Origin: CAYVBE01 sp964572825
Lineage (GTDB): Bacteria; Planctomycetota; Brocadiia; SM23-32
Length of the DNA: 64,000 nt
Assembly (NCBI GenBank): GCA_964572825.1
Contig: CAZNGS010000001.1
Span: 62,001-126,000 of the forward strand
Direction: 5' to 3'
A program made the translations under genes and the position numbers. This document shows, one piece after another, positions 34,104 through 43,022 of this stretch. Numbering within the stretch: the first letter of the stretch is position 1; the number at the start of each line of letters is the position of its first letter. The notes beneath the pieces were generated by a model. That model was not told the origin of the DNA. It saw only the letters and a list, made by a program, of their open reading frames with translations, and did not search any database.

Positions 34104-35051
34104 GTGTCGAAGGCTGAGGATCTGCGCAAGCGACTGGAAGCGCTCAATCGGAAACCGCTTCCCGAGCACGGTGCGCCGGACGTTGACGTGGACCGGCTCC
34201 GCAAGAAACTAACCGGTCGCAAGGGAGATGAGTCCGCCGCGGAAGAGCGCGAGCCCGTCGTGTACAGGCGCGACCTGCCCCGCAACAAACGCCGCCCCCG
34301 GCCGCGGCGGAGACCGCTCCGGCACGAGATCGCCCTCGAGGATGCCGTGGAGGGCAGCGAGATGGAAGCCCCTCACGGGGGGCGGGCCTATCTGGTTGAA
34401 ACACCCGTGCGGGAACTGACGGACGTGTGGGACCCCCTGGGTGCGGTGTTTCGGGAGCGATTCCTGGACGCGAAGTCCAACGTGCGCCGGCGTATCACCG
34501 CGCGCTGCGAGCAGCAGGAGGTCGCGCCGCCCGACGTGCTCTTCGTGGACCTGGAGACGACCGGCCTCGCCAGCACGCCCCTGTTCCTGATCGGCGCCAT
34601 GCACTGCACGGAGGCCGGGCTGGTGGTGCGGCAGTACCTGGCCCGCGATTACTCCGAGGAGCGGGCGGCGATTTCACTCTTCGCCGACCAGTTGCGCCGG
34701 AAACGCCTGCTGGTCACGTTTAACGGCAAGTCCTTCGACCTGCCCTACGTCCGCGTCCGGGCGGCGGCGAACCGCCTCCCCTTCTCCGCCGGGCAGGCGC
34801 ACCTGGACCTGCTGCACGAGTGCCGACGGGTCTGGGGGCACAGGCTCCCGAACTGCAAACTGCAGACACTCGAGACCCACATCTGCGGCCGCCGCCGCGA
34901 CGGCGACATACCCGGCGACCAGATACCGGAGGCATACCACGCCTACGTACGGACGCAGAACGCCGCCGACATCGTGCGCATACTTAAGCATAACCTGCTC
35001 GACCTGGCGACGCTGGCCGAACTCATGGTGCGGCTGCCGCCGCCCGGATGA
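34104..35051 (+). CDS. RNase H-fold exonuclease-like protein (YprB type)
   Basis: 315 residues. The first 115 residues are basic and probably unstructured. The C-terminal domain is a DEDD-type nuclease: FVDLETTGLASTPLFLIGA with the paired Asp and Glu near residue 149, LVTFNGKSFDLPYVRVRA with the next Asp, and a C-terminal KHNLLDLATLAEL with the last Asp. This matches the RNase_H_2 (YprB) family. YprB-type exonucleases pair with YprA/MrfA helicases in repair of mitomycin-type DNA damage in Bacillus, and here the helicase gene starts 40 bases downstream. The start is a GTG preceded by GGTGGG. Confidence 0.85.
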   Translation: MSKAEDLRKRLEALNRKPLPEHGAPDVDVDRLRKKLTGRKGDESAAEEREPVVYRRDLPRNKRRPRPRRRPLRHEIALEDAVEGSEMEAPHGGRAYLVETPVRELTDVWDPLGAVFRERFLDAKSNVRRRITARCEQQEVAPPDVLFVDLETTGLASTPLFLIGAMHCTEAGLVVRQYLARDYSEERAAISLFADQLRRKRLLVTFNGKSFDLPYVRVRAAANRLPFSAGQAHLDLLHECRRVWGHRLPNCKLQTLETHICGRRRDGDIPGDQIPEAYHAYVRTQNAADIVRILKHNLLDLATLAELMVRLPPPG

Positions 35052-35091
35052 TTGCCCTGAATGGCCCTGGCCCGGTGGAGGATACCCCGCA

Positions 35092-37890
35092 GTGGACGTT
35101 GACGGCTTCCTGGAGGAGGTCCGCGCCGACCCGAATTACGACGGCCAGATCGTCTATGTCCGCGAACTGGAGGCGCGCGAAGCCCGCTACGCCACGCCCC
35201 ACCAACCCCTGGCGGCCCCCGCACGGGCCGCCCTCGACGCCGCCGGAATCGACCGGCTCTACACCCACCAGGCGCAGGCGCTGGACGCCGTCGCGGCCGG
35301 CCGGGACGTACTGGTCGTCACGGGCACGGCCTCGGGCAAGTCCCTCTGCTACGTGCTGCCCATCGTGGACATGCTGGCCCGCACGGACGATGCCACCGCC
35401 CTGCTGCTTTTCCCCACCAAGGCGTTGACCCAGGACCAGTTCCGAGGTCTCAGCCGGGCCCTGAACGCCGCCCGAGTGGACGGGGCCCTCGCCGGGGTCT
35501 GCGACGGCGACACACCCGGCCCCATGCGCCGCAGGCTGCGGGACCACGCGCGGGTCATCCTGTCCAATCCGGACATGCTCCACGCCGCCATCATGCCCCA
35601 GCACGGCCGCTGGGCGCACTTCCTGAGCCGGCTGCAACTGCTGGTAATCGATGAGATGCACGTTTACAGCGGCATCTTCGGCTCCAATGCGGCCAACCTC
35701 TTCCAGCGGTTCTTCCGGGTCTGTCGGCACTACGGCTCCGATCCGCAGGTGGTCGCCTGCTCGGCCACCGTCGGCAACCCCGGCGAGCTGGCGGAGGCCC
35801 TGCTGGACCGCCCCGTCCAGGTGGTCGACGAGGATGGCAGCGCGCGCGGCAAACGGACCTACGTGTTCTGGAATCCGCCGCGGGTGCGGCACTGCATCTG
35901 GCGCAGCCGCCGCAGCGCCAACGTCGAGGCGCACGAACTGATGGCCATGCTCGTGCGGCGGGACGTGCCCACCATAACGTTCAGCAAGGCCAGAATGACC
36001 GCCGAGATGATCCACCGCTACGTGGCCGAGAAGCTGCAGGACACCGCACCGCACCTGGTCAAGAAGGTCACACCCTACCGGGGGGGCTACCTGCCCGAGG
36101 AGCGCCGGGAGATCGAACGGCATCTCTTCGAGGGCGACCTGCTGGGGGTAAGCTGTACCCGGGCGCTGGAGCTGGGCATCGACATCGGCGGCCTGGACGC
36201 CAGCATCATGGTCGGCTACCCCGGCACGCTGGCATCGTTCTTTCAACAGTCGGGCCGCGCCGGGCGGCAGGAGCGGGACGCCCTGGTCGTGCTGGTGGGG
36301 TTGGACACCAGCGTGAACCAGTATGTCATGAGCCGGCCCGACTACCTGTTCGATCGGCCCATCGAGCGCGCCGTCGTCGAGCCCCACAACCCTTTCGTCG
36401 TCCTGGGGCACCTGCGGTGTGCCGCGCAGGAGCTGCCAGTCCAGCAGGATGAGCTGCATCTGTTCGGACCCCACTCGCAGACCGTCCTGCGCGTGCTGGA
36501 GGAGAACCGCAAGGTCAACCGCATCGAGGAGCGCTGGTACCACGCCGCCTCCGAGATCCCCCAGCACGAGGTCTCCCTGCGCAACTACAGCGACGCCAAC
36601 GTCACCATCCGGGACGTGGACACCGGCGAGGTGCTGGGAGAGGTGGACAAGTTCGACGCGCCACCCATCCTCCACCCCGAGGCCATCTACATGCACCGGG
36701 GCGACACCTACCGCGTGCTCGACCTGGACCTGGAGCGCCGCCTGGCCACGGTCAAGCGCGTGGAGGTGGACTACTACACCCAGCCGCTGGGGGGCACGGA
36801 CGTCCACCACGTGGACCACCGGCTGCGGGAGAAGCCCTTCGGCACCGGCCGGGCCTGCTGGGGCGAGGTCACCGCTTACTTCCGAACCCGCATGTACGAG
36901 AAGGTTCACTTCTACTCGCTGGACGCCATATCGCGCCACGGGGTGGACCTGCCGACCATGGCCCTGGACACCATGGCCGTCTGGCTGGTGCCGCCCGAGA
37001 AGCTGATGGAACAGGTCCGCCACGCCGACCTGGATGCCCACAGCGGCCTGCGCGGCATCGGCTACGCCACCCGCATGCTGCTGCCGGCCTTCATGACCTG
37101 CGATACGCTGGACTTCTCCCACTCCATCGGCAGCGTCAACTCCCCGTGGAACGCCATCTTCATCTACGAGCGTTACCCCTACGGCCTGGGCTTCACGGAG
37201 AAGGCCTACGGGCGGCTCCACGAGATTATGCCCTCGGTGCTCGAACTCATCCGCAACTGCGACTGCGAGGCGGGCTGCCCCTGCTGCGTCGGCAAACCGC
37301 TGCGCCAGTACAGCACCTGGAACGTGGAACGCGGCGAGGGGTCCATCCCCAGCAAGGCGTCCGCCATCATGATCCTGGAGGGTCTGCTGGGCGATGGAAC
37401 CAACCTGGACAATCCGGACGCGCAGTTGGTCACCGACACCCCGGAGGACCGCGAGCTGCGCCTGGAGCGCGCCCTCAAGCGCCGCCTGGAGCGCATGCGC
37501 GAGCCACAGCTCTTCCATCCCATTGAGCCGCACGTGCCGACCGAGTATCCTGAGCCCGAAAAGCCCGAAGATCTGGAGAAACCCGACCCCGCCCGGCGGG
37601 CGGAACGCAAATCCAGCTTCCACAAGCGCCTCCGGAAACGCATCGCGAAGCACATCTCCGGGAATGAGTTGCCGCCGGAAACGGGCAAAGGATCGCCGCC
37701 ACGCGGCATGTCGCACGGAGGCAGCAACAAGCCGCCCACGCACTTCCCCGGCCGACCGGGCGAGCAGCCCGGGCAGGAGGAGGAAAAGGAAGACGCCGGC
37801 GCAGGAGAGAAAAGCATCGTGCGCCCGGGCGATCCGCTGGCCGCGCGGGTGCGCCGGCTCAAGAGAAAGCGCGACGATGACAAGGACTGA
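35092..37890 (+). CDS. YprA/MrfA-like superfamily 2 helicase with DUF1998 domain, copy 1
   Basis: 932 residues. Walker A is TGTASGKS (77-84), Walker B is VIDEMHVY (DEMH at about 187-190), and the C-terminal helicase half has ISCTRALELGIDIGG-like sequence and QQSGRAGRQERD. The DUF1998 region carries four cysteines in CDCEAGCPCCVG near residue 725, which in MrfA bind zinc. A 170-residue basic tail with Pro and Glu follows and is absent from copy 2. The start is a GTG with GGTGGAGG upstream. It is a probable DNA repair helicase acting with the exonuclease gene just before it. Confidence 0.88.
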   Translation: MDVDGFLEEVRADPNYDGQIVYVRELEAREARYATPHQPLAAPARAALDAAGIDRLYTHQAQALDAVAAGRDVLVVTGTASGKSLCYVLPIVDMLARTDDATALLLFPTKALTQDQFRGLSRALNAARVDGALAGVCDGDTPGPMRRRLRDHARVILSNPDMLHAAIMPQHGRWAHFLSRLQLLVIDEMHVYSGIFGSNAANLFQRFFRVCRHYGSDPQVVACSATVGNPGELAEALLDRPVQVVDEDGSARGKRTYVFWNPPRVRHCIWRSRRSANVEAHELMAMLVRRDVPTITFSKARMTAEMIHRYVAEKLQDTAPHLVKKVTPYRGGYLPEERREIERHLFEGDLLGVSCTRALELGIDIGGLDASIMVGYPGTLASFFQQSGRAGRQERDALVVLVGLDTSVNQYVMSRPDYLFDRPIERAVVEPHNPFVVLGHLRCAAQELPVQQDELHLFGPHSQTVLRVLEENRKVNRIEERWYHAASEIPQHEVSLRNYSDANVTIRDVDTGEVLGEVDKFDAPPILHPEAIYMHRGDTYRVLDLDLERRLATVKRVEVDYYTQPLGGTDVHHVDHRLREKPFGTGRACWGEVTAYFRTRMYEKVHFYSLDAISRHGVDLPTMALDTMAVWLVPPEKLMEQVRHADLDAHSGLRGIGYATRMLLPAFMTCDTLDFSHSIGSVNSPWNAIFIYERYPYGLGFTEKAYGRLHEIMPSVLELIRNCDCEAGCPCCVGKPLRQYSTWNVERGEGSIPSKASAIMILEGLLGDGTNLDNPDAQLVTDTPEDRELRLERALKRRLERMREPQLFHPIEPHVPTEYPEPEKPEDLEKPDPARRAERKSSFHKRLRKRIAKHISGNELPPETGKGSPPRGMSHGGSNKPPTHFPGRPGEQPGQEEEKEDAGAGEKSIVRPGDPLAARVRRLKRKRDDDKD

Positions 37891-37921
37891 CCGCCCCGCC
37901 ACCGGAGAAATCTGAACGCCC

Positions 37922-40261
37922 ATGGACGCGCAGGTTTTCGTTGAACGCATCAAGGATGCCCCCTTTTTCGCCGACCAGATCGTGCACCTGGAGGTGCTGG
38001 GGGAAACTCCGCCCCGGTATAAGGACCTCTCCGGCGGCCTCGCCCCGCCCGTCGAGGCAGCCTTGAAGGCGCAGGGCATACAGCAGCTCTACTGCCACCA
38101 GGCCGACGCCATCCACCGGGTCCGCCGGGGGCGAAACGTGGTCATCGTCACCGCCACCGCCAGCGGGAAGACGCTCTGCTACAACGTCCCCGTCATGGAG
38201 ACGCTGCTGGAGACGCCCTCTGCCACCATGCTGTTCATCTACCCCACCAAGGCCCTGGCGCAGGACCAGCTACGCGGGCTGGGCAACTACCAGGACGACC
38301 GGACCGGCATCGAGTTCCTGGCCGGCACCTACGACGGAGACACTCCCGGCCGGCTGCGCCGCAAACTCCGCGACGGAGCCAACATCATCCTGACCAATCC
38401 CGACATGCTCCACATGGGCATCCTGCCCCACCATGCCCGCTGGAACCGCTTCTTCACGCATCTGCGGTACGTGGTCATCGACGAGGTGCACGCCTACCGG
38501 GGCGTTTTCGGCTCGCACCTGGCAAACGTCCTGCGGCGCATGGACAGGATATGCCGTCACTACGGGGCCGACCCGCAGTTCATCTGCAGTTCGGCCACCA
38601 TCCACAACCCCCGCGGGCATGCCGAGCGCATCACCGGGCGGCCGATAGAGCTGATCGACAACGACGGCTCACCCAGGGGCGCCAAATACTTCGTCCTCTG
38701 GAATCCCCCGCCCGTGGAGCGGGCCGGCCGAGGCAGCGATGATGACTGGCGCACCGGGGGCGGCCGGCGCAGCCCCCTGTGGGAAGCCGTCCACCTGATG
38801 ACCACGCTGGTCAAAGAAGGCGTCCAGACCATCGCCTTCGCGCGCACCCGGCTCGGCGCAGAGCTCGTCTACAAGAACTGCCGCGACCTGCTGCGGCCCG
38901 TCTCCCGCCGCCTGGCAGAATCGGTCCGCGCCTACCGGGGTGGCTACCTGCCGGAGGAAAGACGTCAGATCGAAAAGGACCTGTTCAACCGGGAAATACT
39001 GGGCGTGGCCAGCACCAACGCCCTCGAGCTGGGCATCGACATCGGCAGCCTGGACTCCTGCATCCTGGTCGGCTACCCCGGCACCATCGCCAGCCTGTGG
39101 CAGCAGGCGGGCCGCGCCGGGCGCGGGCGCGAAGAAGCGCTGGTCTTCCTGGTCGGCCAGAATAGCCCCATGGACCAGTTCCTGATGACCCATAGTGAAT
39201 ACCTTTTCGCCCAGAACCCCGAACAGGCCGTCGTGGACCCCGACAATCCCCACGTCTCCATGGGACACGTGAAGTGCGCGGTCCACGAACTGCCCCTGGC
39301 GGACGAGGAAGCGCAAACTTTCGGCCCTCACACGGACCTGATCCTGGAGCTGCTGGAAGAAGAGCACGTGGGGCGCCACATCGAGGACCACTGGTACTGG
39401 GCCAGCTCCGAATACCCCGCGGCGGACGTCAACCTGCGCAACATCGCCGGCCCCGTCTATACCATCCAGGACGAATCCCAGGGCGAACGGGTCATAGGCA
39501 CGCTGGACGAGATCAGCGCCTTTTCCCAGCTCCACGACCACGCCGTCTATCTCCACAACGCCGAGACCTACTTCGTGGAGAAGCTGGACCTGGAGCAGAA
39601 GATCGCCTTCGTGCGCAAACGCAACCTGGACTACTACACCCGGTCCGTGCAGTCGAGCCAGGTACAGATCGACACGATCGAGGAAGAAGACGAGTGGCTG
39701 GGGGCGGGGGTCGGCCTGGGGGACGTAACCGTCACCACCACCATCCCCATGTTCAAGAAAGTCCGGTTCCACTCGCGGGACAGCCTGGGCTTCGAGAAGC
39801 TGGACCTGCCCCCGCAGGAGCTGGAGACGGTGGCCATGTGGTTCGCCCCGCCCGAGGCCGTGGCCCGGCACCTCACCCGTGAGGGCATGGTGGTGGGCGA
39901 GGCGCTGATCGGCATCGCCAACGTGGTCATCGAGGTGGCGCCGCTGTTCGTGATGTGCGACACGCAGGACATCTCGACCGTGGTCAACTCGAGCTGTCTG
40001 GGCCGGGACGCCCTTTTCCTCTACGACCGCTACCCCGGCGGCATGGGTTACGCGAGCCGCTGCCTGGCGGCCGTCGAGCAGATCATGGAAACCGCGCGGG
40101 CCGTCATCCGCGAGTGCCGCTGCGAGGACGGCTGCCCCTCGTGCGTGGGCAGCGCCGTGCCCGCCTTCGCCCAGACGGACATGGACAGCGCCGTGCGCGG
40201 CCGCATCCCCGACAAAACCGCCGCCCTCCTCCTCCTCGACCTGCTGTTCGCGGAAACTTGA
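37922..40261 (+). CDS. YprA/MrfA-like superfamily 2 helicase with DUF1998 domain, copy 2
   Basis: 779 residues, homologous over its length to copy 1. Walker A is TATASGKT near residue 79, Walker B is VIDEVHAYRGVFG near residue 186, and motif VI is QQAGRAGRGREE. The four-cysteine zinc motif is CRCEDGCPSCVG near residue 732. The gene starts 31 bases after copy 1. Two different paralogs in tandem suggest division of labour or a heteromeric helicase; both keep intact motifs. It is the last gene before the lower-GC ubiquitin-like island. Confidence 0.88.
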   Translation: MDAQVFVERIKDAPFFADQIVHLEVLGETPPRYKDLSGGLAPPVEAALKAQGIQQLYCHQADAIHRVRRGRNVVIVTATASGKTLCYNVPVMETLLETPSATMLFIYPTKALAQDQLRGLGNYQDDRTGIEFLAGTYDGDTPGRLRRKLRDGANIILTNPDMLHMGILPHHARWNRFFTHLRYVVIDEVHAYRGVFGSHLANVLRRMDRICRHYGADPQFICSSATIHNPRGHAERITGRPIELIDNDGSPRGAKYFVLWNPPPVERAGRGSDDDWRTGGGRRSPLWEAVHLMTTLVKEGVQTIAFARTRLGAELVYKNCRDLLRPVSRRLAESVRAYRGGYLPEERRQIEKDLFNREILGVASTNALELGIDIGSLDSCILVGYPGTIASLWQQAGRAGRGREEALVFLVGQNSPMDQFLMTHSEYLFAQNPEQAVVDPDNPHVSMGHVKCAVHELPLADEEAQTFGPHTDLILELLEEEHVGRHIEDHWYWASSEYPAADVNLRNIAGPVYTIQDESQGERVIGTLDEISAFSQLHDHAVYLHNAETYFVEKLDLEQKIAFVRKRNLDYYTRSVQSSQVQIDTIEEEDEWLGAGVGLGDVTVTTTIPMFKKVRFHSRDSLGFEKLDLPPQELETVAMWFAPPEAVARHLTREGMVVGEALIGIANVVIEVAPLFVMCDTQDISTVVNSSCLGRDALFLYDRYPGGMGYASRCLAAVEQIMETARAVIRECRCEDGCPSCVGSAVPAFAQTDMDSAVRGRIPDKTAALLLLDLLFAET

Positions 40262-40356
40262 GGCATGAGAGAAGCACAGTAGTGTGCGTCCTCTGTAAAC
40301 TGGCGGCAACGTATCAGTCCATTTGTCTCCGCTTCCACAGCGGTAAAGAAAGGCCC

Positions 40357-40385
40357 TTGACAACACGGTCTTTGCCGGGTAAAAA
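40357..40385 (+). promoter_or_regulatory. Candidate promoter of the ubiquitin-like operon
   Basis: A perfect TTGACA at 40357-40362, a 17-base spacer and TAAAAA at 40380-40385 (4 of 6). It lies 147 bases before the ubiquitin-like gene, so a leader of about 140 bases is expected. Confidence 0.5.
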
Positions 40386-40531
40386 GGGGATGGTTCATTT
40401 CCCAGTGCCCCGGGAAATGGAACAGCTAAGCTGAAGAGTACCAGGCGGAGGGGAGATAAACCCGTGGCGGTTGATTACCGGGGTAAATCAAGTTCTGTCC
40501 TGTCGCGAGAGAAGCGTGGAGGAAACGAAGC

Positions 40532-40801
40532 ATGGGCATGATAAACGTAGAACTGTGGGACGCGACCGGGAACAAACAGCAGATGGCAGAGCTTCCAGAT
40601 GATGCACCTGTGAACCAAATAATGGGGGTTCTTATAGAGAGATTGAGCCTCCCAAAAACAAGTCCGGACGGACAACCAATGAGCTACAAGTTTCATCATA
40701 AAAGGTCCGGCAAGCAACTGAGCGATGAACAAACCTTCCAGAACGCTGGTGTCGAGGATGGCGACGTGCTTAGGGTAGTCCCGGAGATTACGGCTGGCTG
40801 A
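40532..40801 (+). CDS. Ubiquitin-like beta-grasp protein (YukD-like) ending in EITAG
   Basis: 89 residues. The order of elements fits a beta-grasp ubiquitin fold: a first strand INVELWDATGN, a helix APVNQIMGVLIERLSLP, then SYKFHHKRSGKQLSDEQTF and AGVEDGDVLRVVPEITAG at the end. This resembles YukD-type ubiquitin-like proteins of bacteria. The chain ends in a glycine with no extra residues, so no processing would be needed before activation by E1. GGAGG lies nine bases before the ATG. The five genes downstream supply E1, a JAMM peptidase, E2 and RING-like partners, which makes this the probable modifier. A structural role like EsaB/YukD in type VII secretion is the alternative, but no other secretion gene is present. 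Confidence 0.88.
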   Translation: MGMINVELWDATGNKQQMAELPDDAPVNQIMGVLIERLSLPKTSPDGQPMSYKFHHKRSGKQLSDEQTFQNAGVEDGDVLRVVPEITAG

Positions 40802-41029
40802 GGACGCGGGTGTCCCCTGGAATGAGTCACTCTACCGCACATAACGGAACGGGCTCATACCGGGTGCGCACATACTGTCGGCCGAAAAGGGCTGGCGATA
40901 CAACCAGAGCCCGGCGAACTTACCAGCAGCGAGATAGGCACTACTTTACCTCGCGCTCAATGTGCCGTAGGCACGCTGCGAAGCATGAGATATGGGCCAA
41001 CACCGTTTTCCTGACGCTGCGCCAAACGA
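40802..41029. other. 228-base gap inside the ubiquitin-like operon
   Basis: The E1 gene starts 228 bases after the ubiquitin-like gene, unlike the tight spacing of the rest of the operon. The gap contains a 75-codon open frame (40810-41037) whose stop overlaps the E1 start (AATGAGTGA). Its product would be Arg-rich and of unlikely composition, so I do not call it a gene. Confidence 0.5.
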
Positions 41030-42235
41030 ATGAGTGATACGATCAGGATTGATCTTTCGAGCAAGGAGACCGAGGACCGGTTTTCCAGATTCCGGCTCAT
41101 CCCATGGTGGGACCAGGACAAACTATCGCAGGCGAGAATTCTGGTCATCGGAGTTGGAGCCCTGGGCAACGAAATTGTTAAGAATCTTGCCCTCCTTGGA
41201 ATCGGTAACCTCCTCGTGGCAGACTTCGACGCGGTCGAGAACTCTAACCTTTCTCGCTCTATCTTGTTCCGCGCCGAGGATAACGGTGCGAAAAAAGCGG
41301 AAACAGCCGTCCGTGCCGCCAAGAATATTTATCCTGGGATGAATGCTCACTCGTTTCACGGGAATATCGTCTATGACCTGGGGCTGGGCGTCTACCGCTG
41401 GGCAGACATCGTGCTGGCTGGTTTAGACAATCGTGAGGCCCGGCTGGCTATCAATAGGAGCTGCTACAGGCTCAACACTCCCTGGATAGACGGTGGAATC
41501 GAAGCTTTGAACGGCGTTGCGCGAATGTTTGTCCCTCCCGATGGACCTTGCTACGAGTGCACCATGAGCAAACGCGACTGGGAGTTGCTCGAAATGCGTC
41601 GGTCCTGCAATCTGCTCAGTAGGGAGGAAATGGAAGCGGGCAAAGTACCAACCACACCGACCGCGTCGGCAGTCATAGCCGGAGTGCAGGTCCAGGAAGC
41701 GGTGAAGTACTTGCACGGCCTTCCCTCAATGGCAGGAAAGGGCTATGTATTTAATGGGCTTCGCAATGACGCGTATTTCATCGAATACGTGCGGAAAGAG
41801 GAATGCTACAGCCACGAAACATACGAGCCCATTATGCGGATGGAGGAAAGTGTTGCGGAAGTCACACTCGAAGACATGCTCAAGGAGGCTCGGAATCGCC
41901 TGGGTCCCGATGCTGTCATTGAGCTCAACAAGGATATACTGCACAAACTCAAATGCAACAAATGTCAGACCGAACAAGACGTATTCACCTCCTTGGGCAG
42001 GATCTCCGAAGAGCAGGCACGTTGCCCTAACTGTGGTGAGATGCGGGAGCTTGAAACTCTACACGCCATTTCCGGCCAAGAGAACTTTCTAGGGCGAACT
42101 TTCGAAGAAGTGGGCATTCCACCATACGATATCATAGGAGGTCGCGCGGGGATGGACCAGCTTTTTTTCGAGTTTGGCGGCGACGCACAACGCGTACTGG
42201 GTCCACTGGCAAACGGAAAACAGAATGCGACGTGA
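41030..42235 (+). CDS. E1-like ubiquitin-activating enzyme (ThiF/MoeB fold) with zinc ribbon
   Basis: 401 residues. The nucleotide-binding Rossmann loop is LVIGVGALGNEIVKNLALLG (GxGxxG at 41-46). It is followed by ADFDAVENSNLSRSILF (Asp65, Asp67, Arg76) and the KK pair near 88. A C-x2-C pair at 174/177 is followed by Cys193, the candidate catalytic cysteine for thioester formation, and then PTASAVIAGVQVQEAVKYL. A second zinc ribbon near residues 308-335 (CNKC...CPNC) is extra compared with MoeB. It should adenylate the C-terminal glycine of the ubiquitin-like protein. No strong ribosome site precedes the ATG. The 3' end overlaps the JAMM gene by 11 bases. Confidence 0.9.
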   Translation: MSDTIRIDLSSKETEDRFSRFRLIPWWDQDKLSQARILVIGVGALGNEIVKNLALLGIGNLLVADFDAVENSNLSRSILFRAEDNGAKKAETAVRAAKNIYPGMNAHSFHGNIVYDLGLGVYRWADIVLAGLDNREARLAINRSCYRLNTPWIDGGIEALNGVARMFVPPDGPCYECTMSKRDWELLEMRRSCNLLSREEMEAGKVPTTPTASAVIAGVQVQEAVKYLHGLPSMAGKGYVFNGLRNDAYFIEYVRKEECYSHETYEPIMRMEESVAEVTLEDMLKEARNRLGPDAVIELNKDILHKLKCNKCQTEQDVFTSLGRISEEQARCPNCGEMRELETLHAISGQENFLGRTFEEVGIPPYDIIGGRAGMDQLFFEFGGDAQRVLGPLANGKQNAT

Positions 42236-43022
42236 AACAGACACAGCCTTGAGAATAGACATCTCCCAGGTTCGGCAGTGGCCCGTCCCCGAGGGAGAAT
42301 TTCCCGCCATGTGTCCTGCGGCAGACTACAGGGTGTGGATTGCGCCGGAGGCCCACAGGGGGGTTGCGGAGCATGCCTTGACCGACACAAGTGTTGAATT
42401 GTGCGGCGTACTCGTCGGCTCTCTCCGCAAGGATCAGTACGGTCCTTTCGGCATCATAGATGGCATCATAAGGGGGAGATTTGCACGTAACAGCGCCACT
42501 CAAGTGACCTTCACGCACGATACCTGGGAACACATATATCGGACACTGGACGGCGAGTACGGCGATAGGCAGATTCTCGGTTGGTATCACACACATCCGG
42601 GCCTTGGGGTCTTTCTGTCCGGCATCGATCTTTTTATTCACGAAAACTTCTTCGACTTGCCACACCAAGTAGCGCTTGTTATTGATCCTTTGTCGGGCCA
42701 CGAGGGCCTATTCCACTGGCGACGCGGCAGAGTCGAACCGGTTCCCATCTTCTGGGTCGGCGAGAGTGTGTATGCGCGTGAAGACACCGAATCCACGTAC
42801 GTTGCGTCGGGCCTGCCTTCGCGCGCAGGCCCAGGTGAGGCACCAGTTCAGCCGCAGTTCCCTGCAAAAGAGCAAAACGGGAGCGGTATCTGGCGCGTCG
42901 TGAGCGTTGGTCTCCTCCCGTTTCGCCTCATAGGGTACCTTGTAGCCCATTTGATTGAACACTTGGCTCTGGTGGTCTCATGGGCCAGTTTGCTAGTTGG
43001 GAAGGAGGAAAAGGATGGGTGA
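42225..43022 (+). CDS. JAMM (JAB1/MPN) metalloprotease with hydrophobic C-terminal tail
   Basis: 265 residues. The JAMM zinc motif is complete: Glu58 in TSVELCGVLVG, then HTHPGLGVFLSGID with His122, His124, Ser132 and Asp135. This family removes ubiquitin-like proteins from targets or trims their tails; since the modifier here already ends in Gly, removal is the more likely task. The C-terminal 40 residues are hydrophobic (LLPFRLIGYLVAHLIEHLAL), so the enzyme is probably held at the membrane. The start ATG at 42225 lies inside the E1 gene; a TTG at 42174 is possible. The 3' end overlaps the FHA gene by 8 bases. Confidence 0.9.
   Translation: MRRETDTALRIDISQVRQWPVPEGEFPAMCPAADYRVWIAPEAHRGVAEHALTDTSVELCGVLVGSLRKDQYGPFGIIDGIIRGRFARNSATQVTFTHDTWEHIYRTLDGEYGDRQILGWYHTHPGLGVFLSGIDLFIHENFFDLPHQVALVIDPLSGHEGLFHWRRGRVEPVPIFWVGESVYAREDTESTYVASGLPSRAGPGEAPVQPQFPAKEQNGSGIWRVVSVGLLPFRLIGYLVAHLIEHLALVVSWASLLVGKEEKDG

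Noticed and set aside
35092..40261. DISARM-type defence system from DUF1998 helicases
   Set aside because: The DISARM methyltransferase and other core genes are absent; the YprB-like nuclease fits DNA repair better.
40810..41037. 75-codon open frame between the modifier and E1 genes
   Set aside because: Arg- and Thr-rich product without family similarity, GTG start without a convincing ribosome site; its overlap with the E1 start is kept only as a note.
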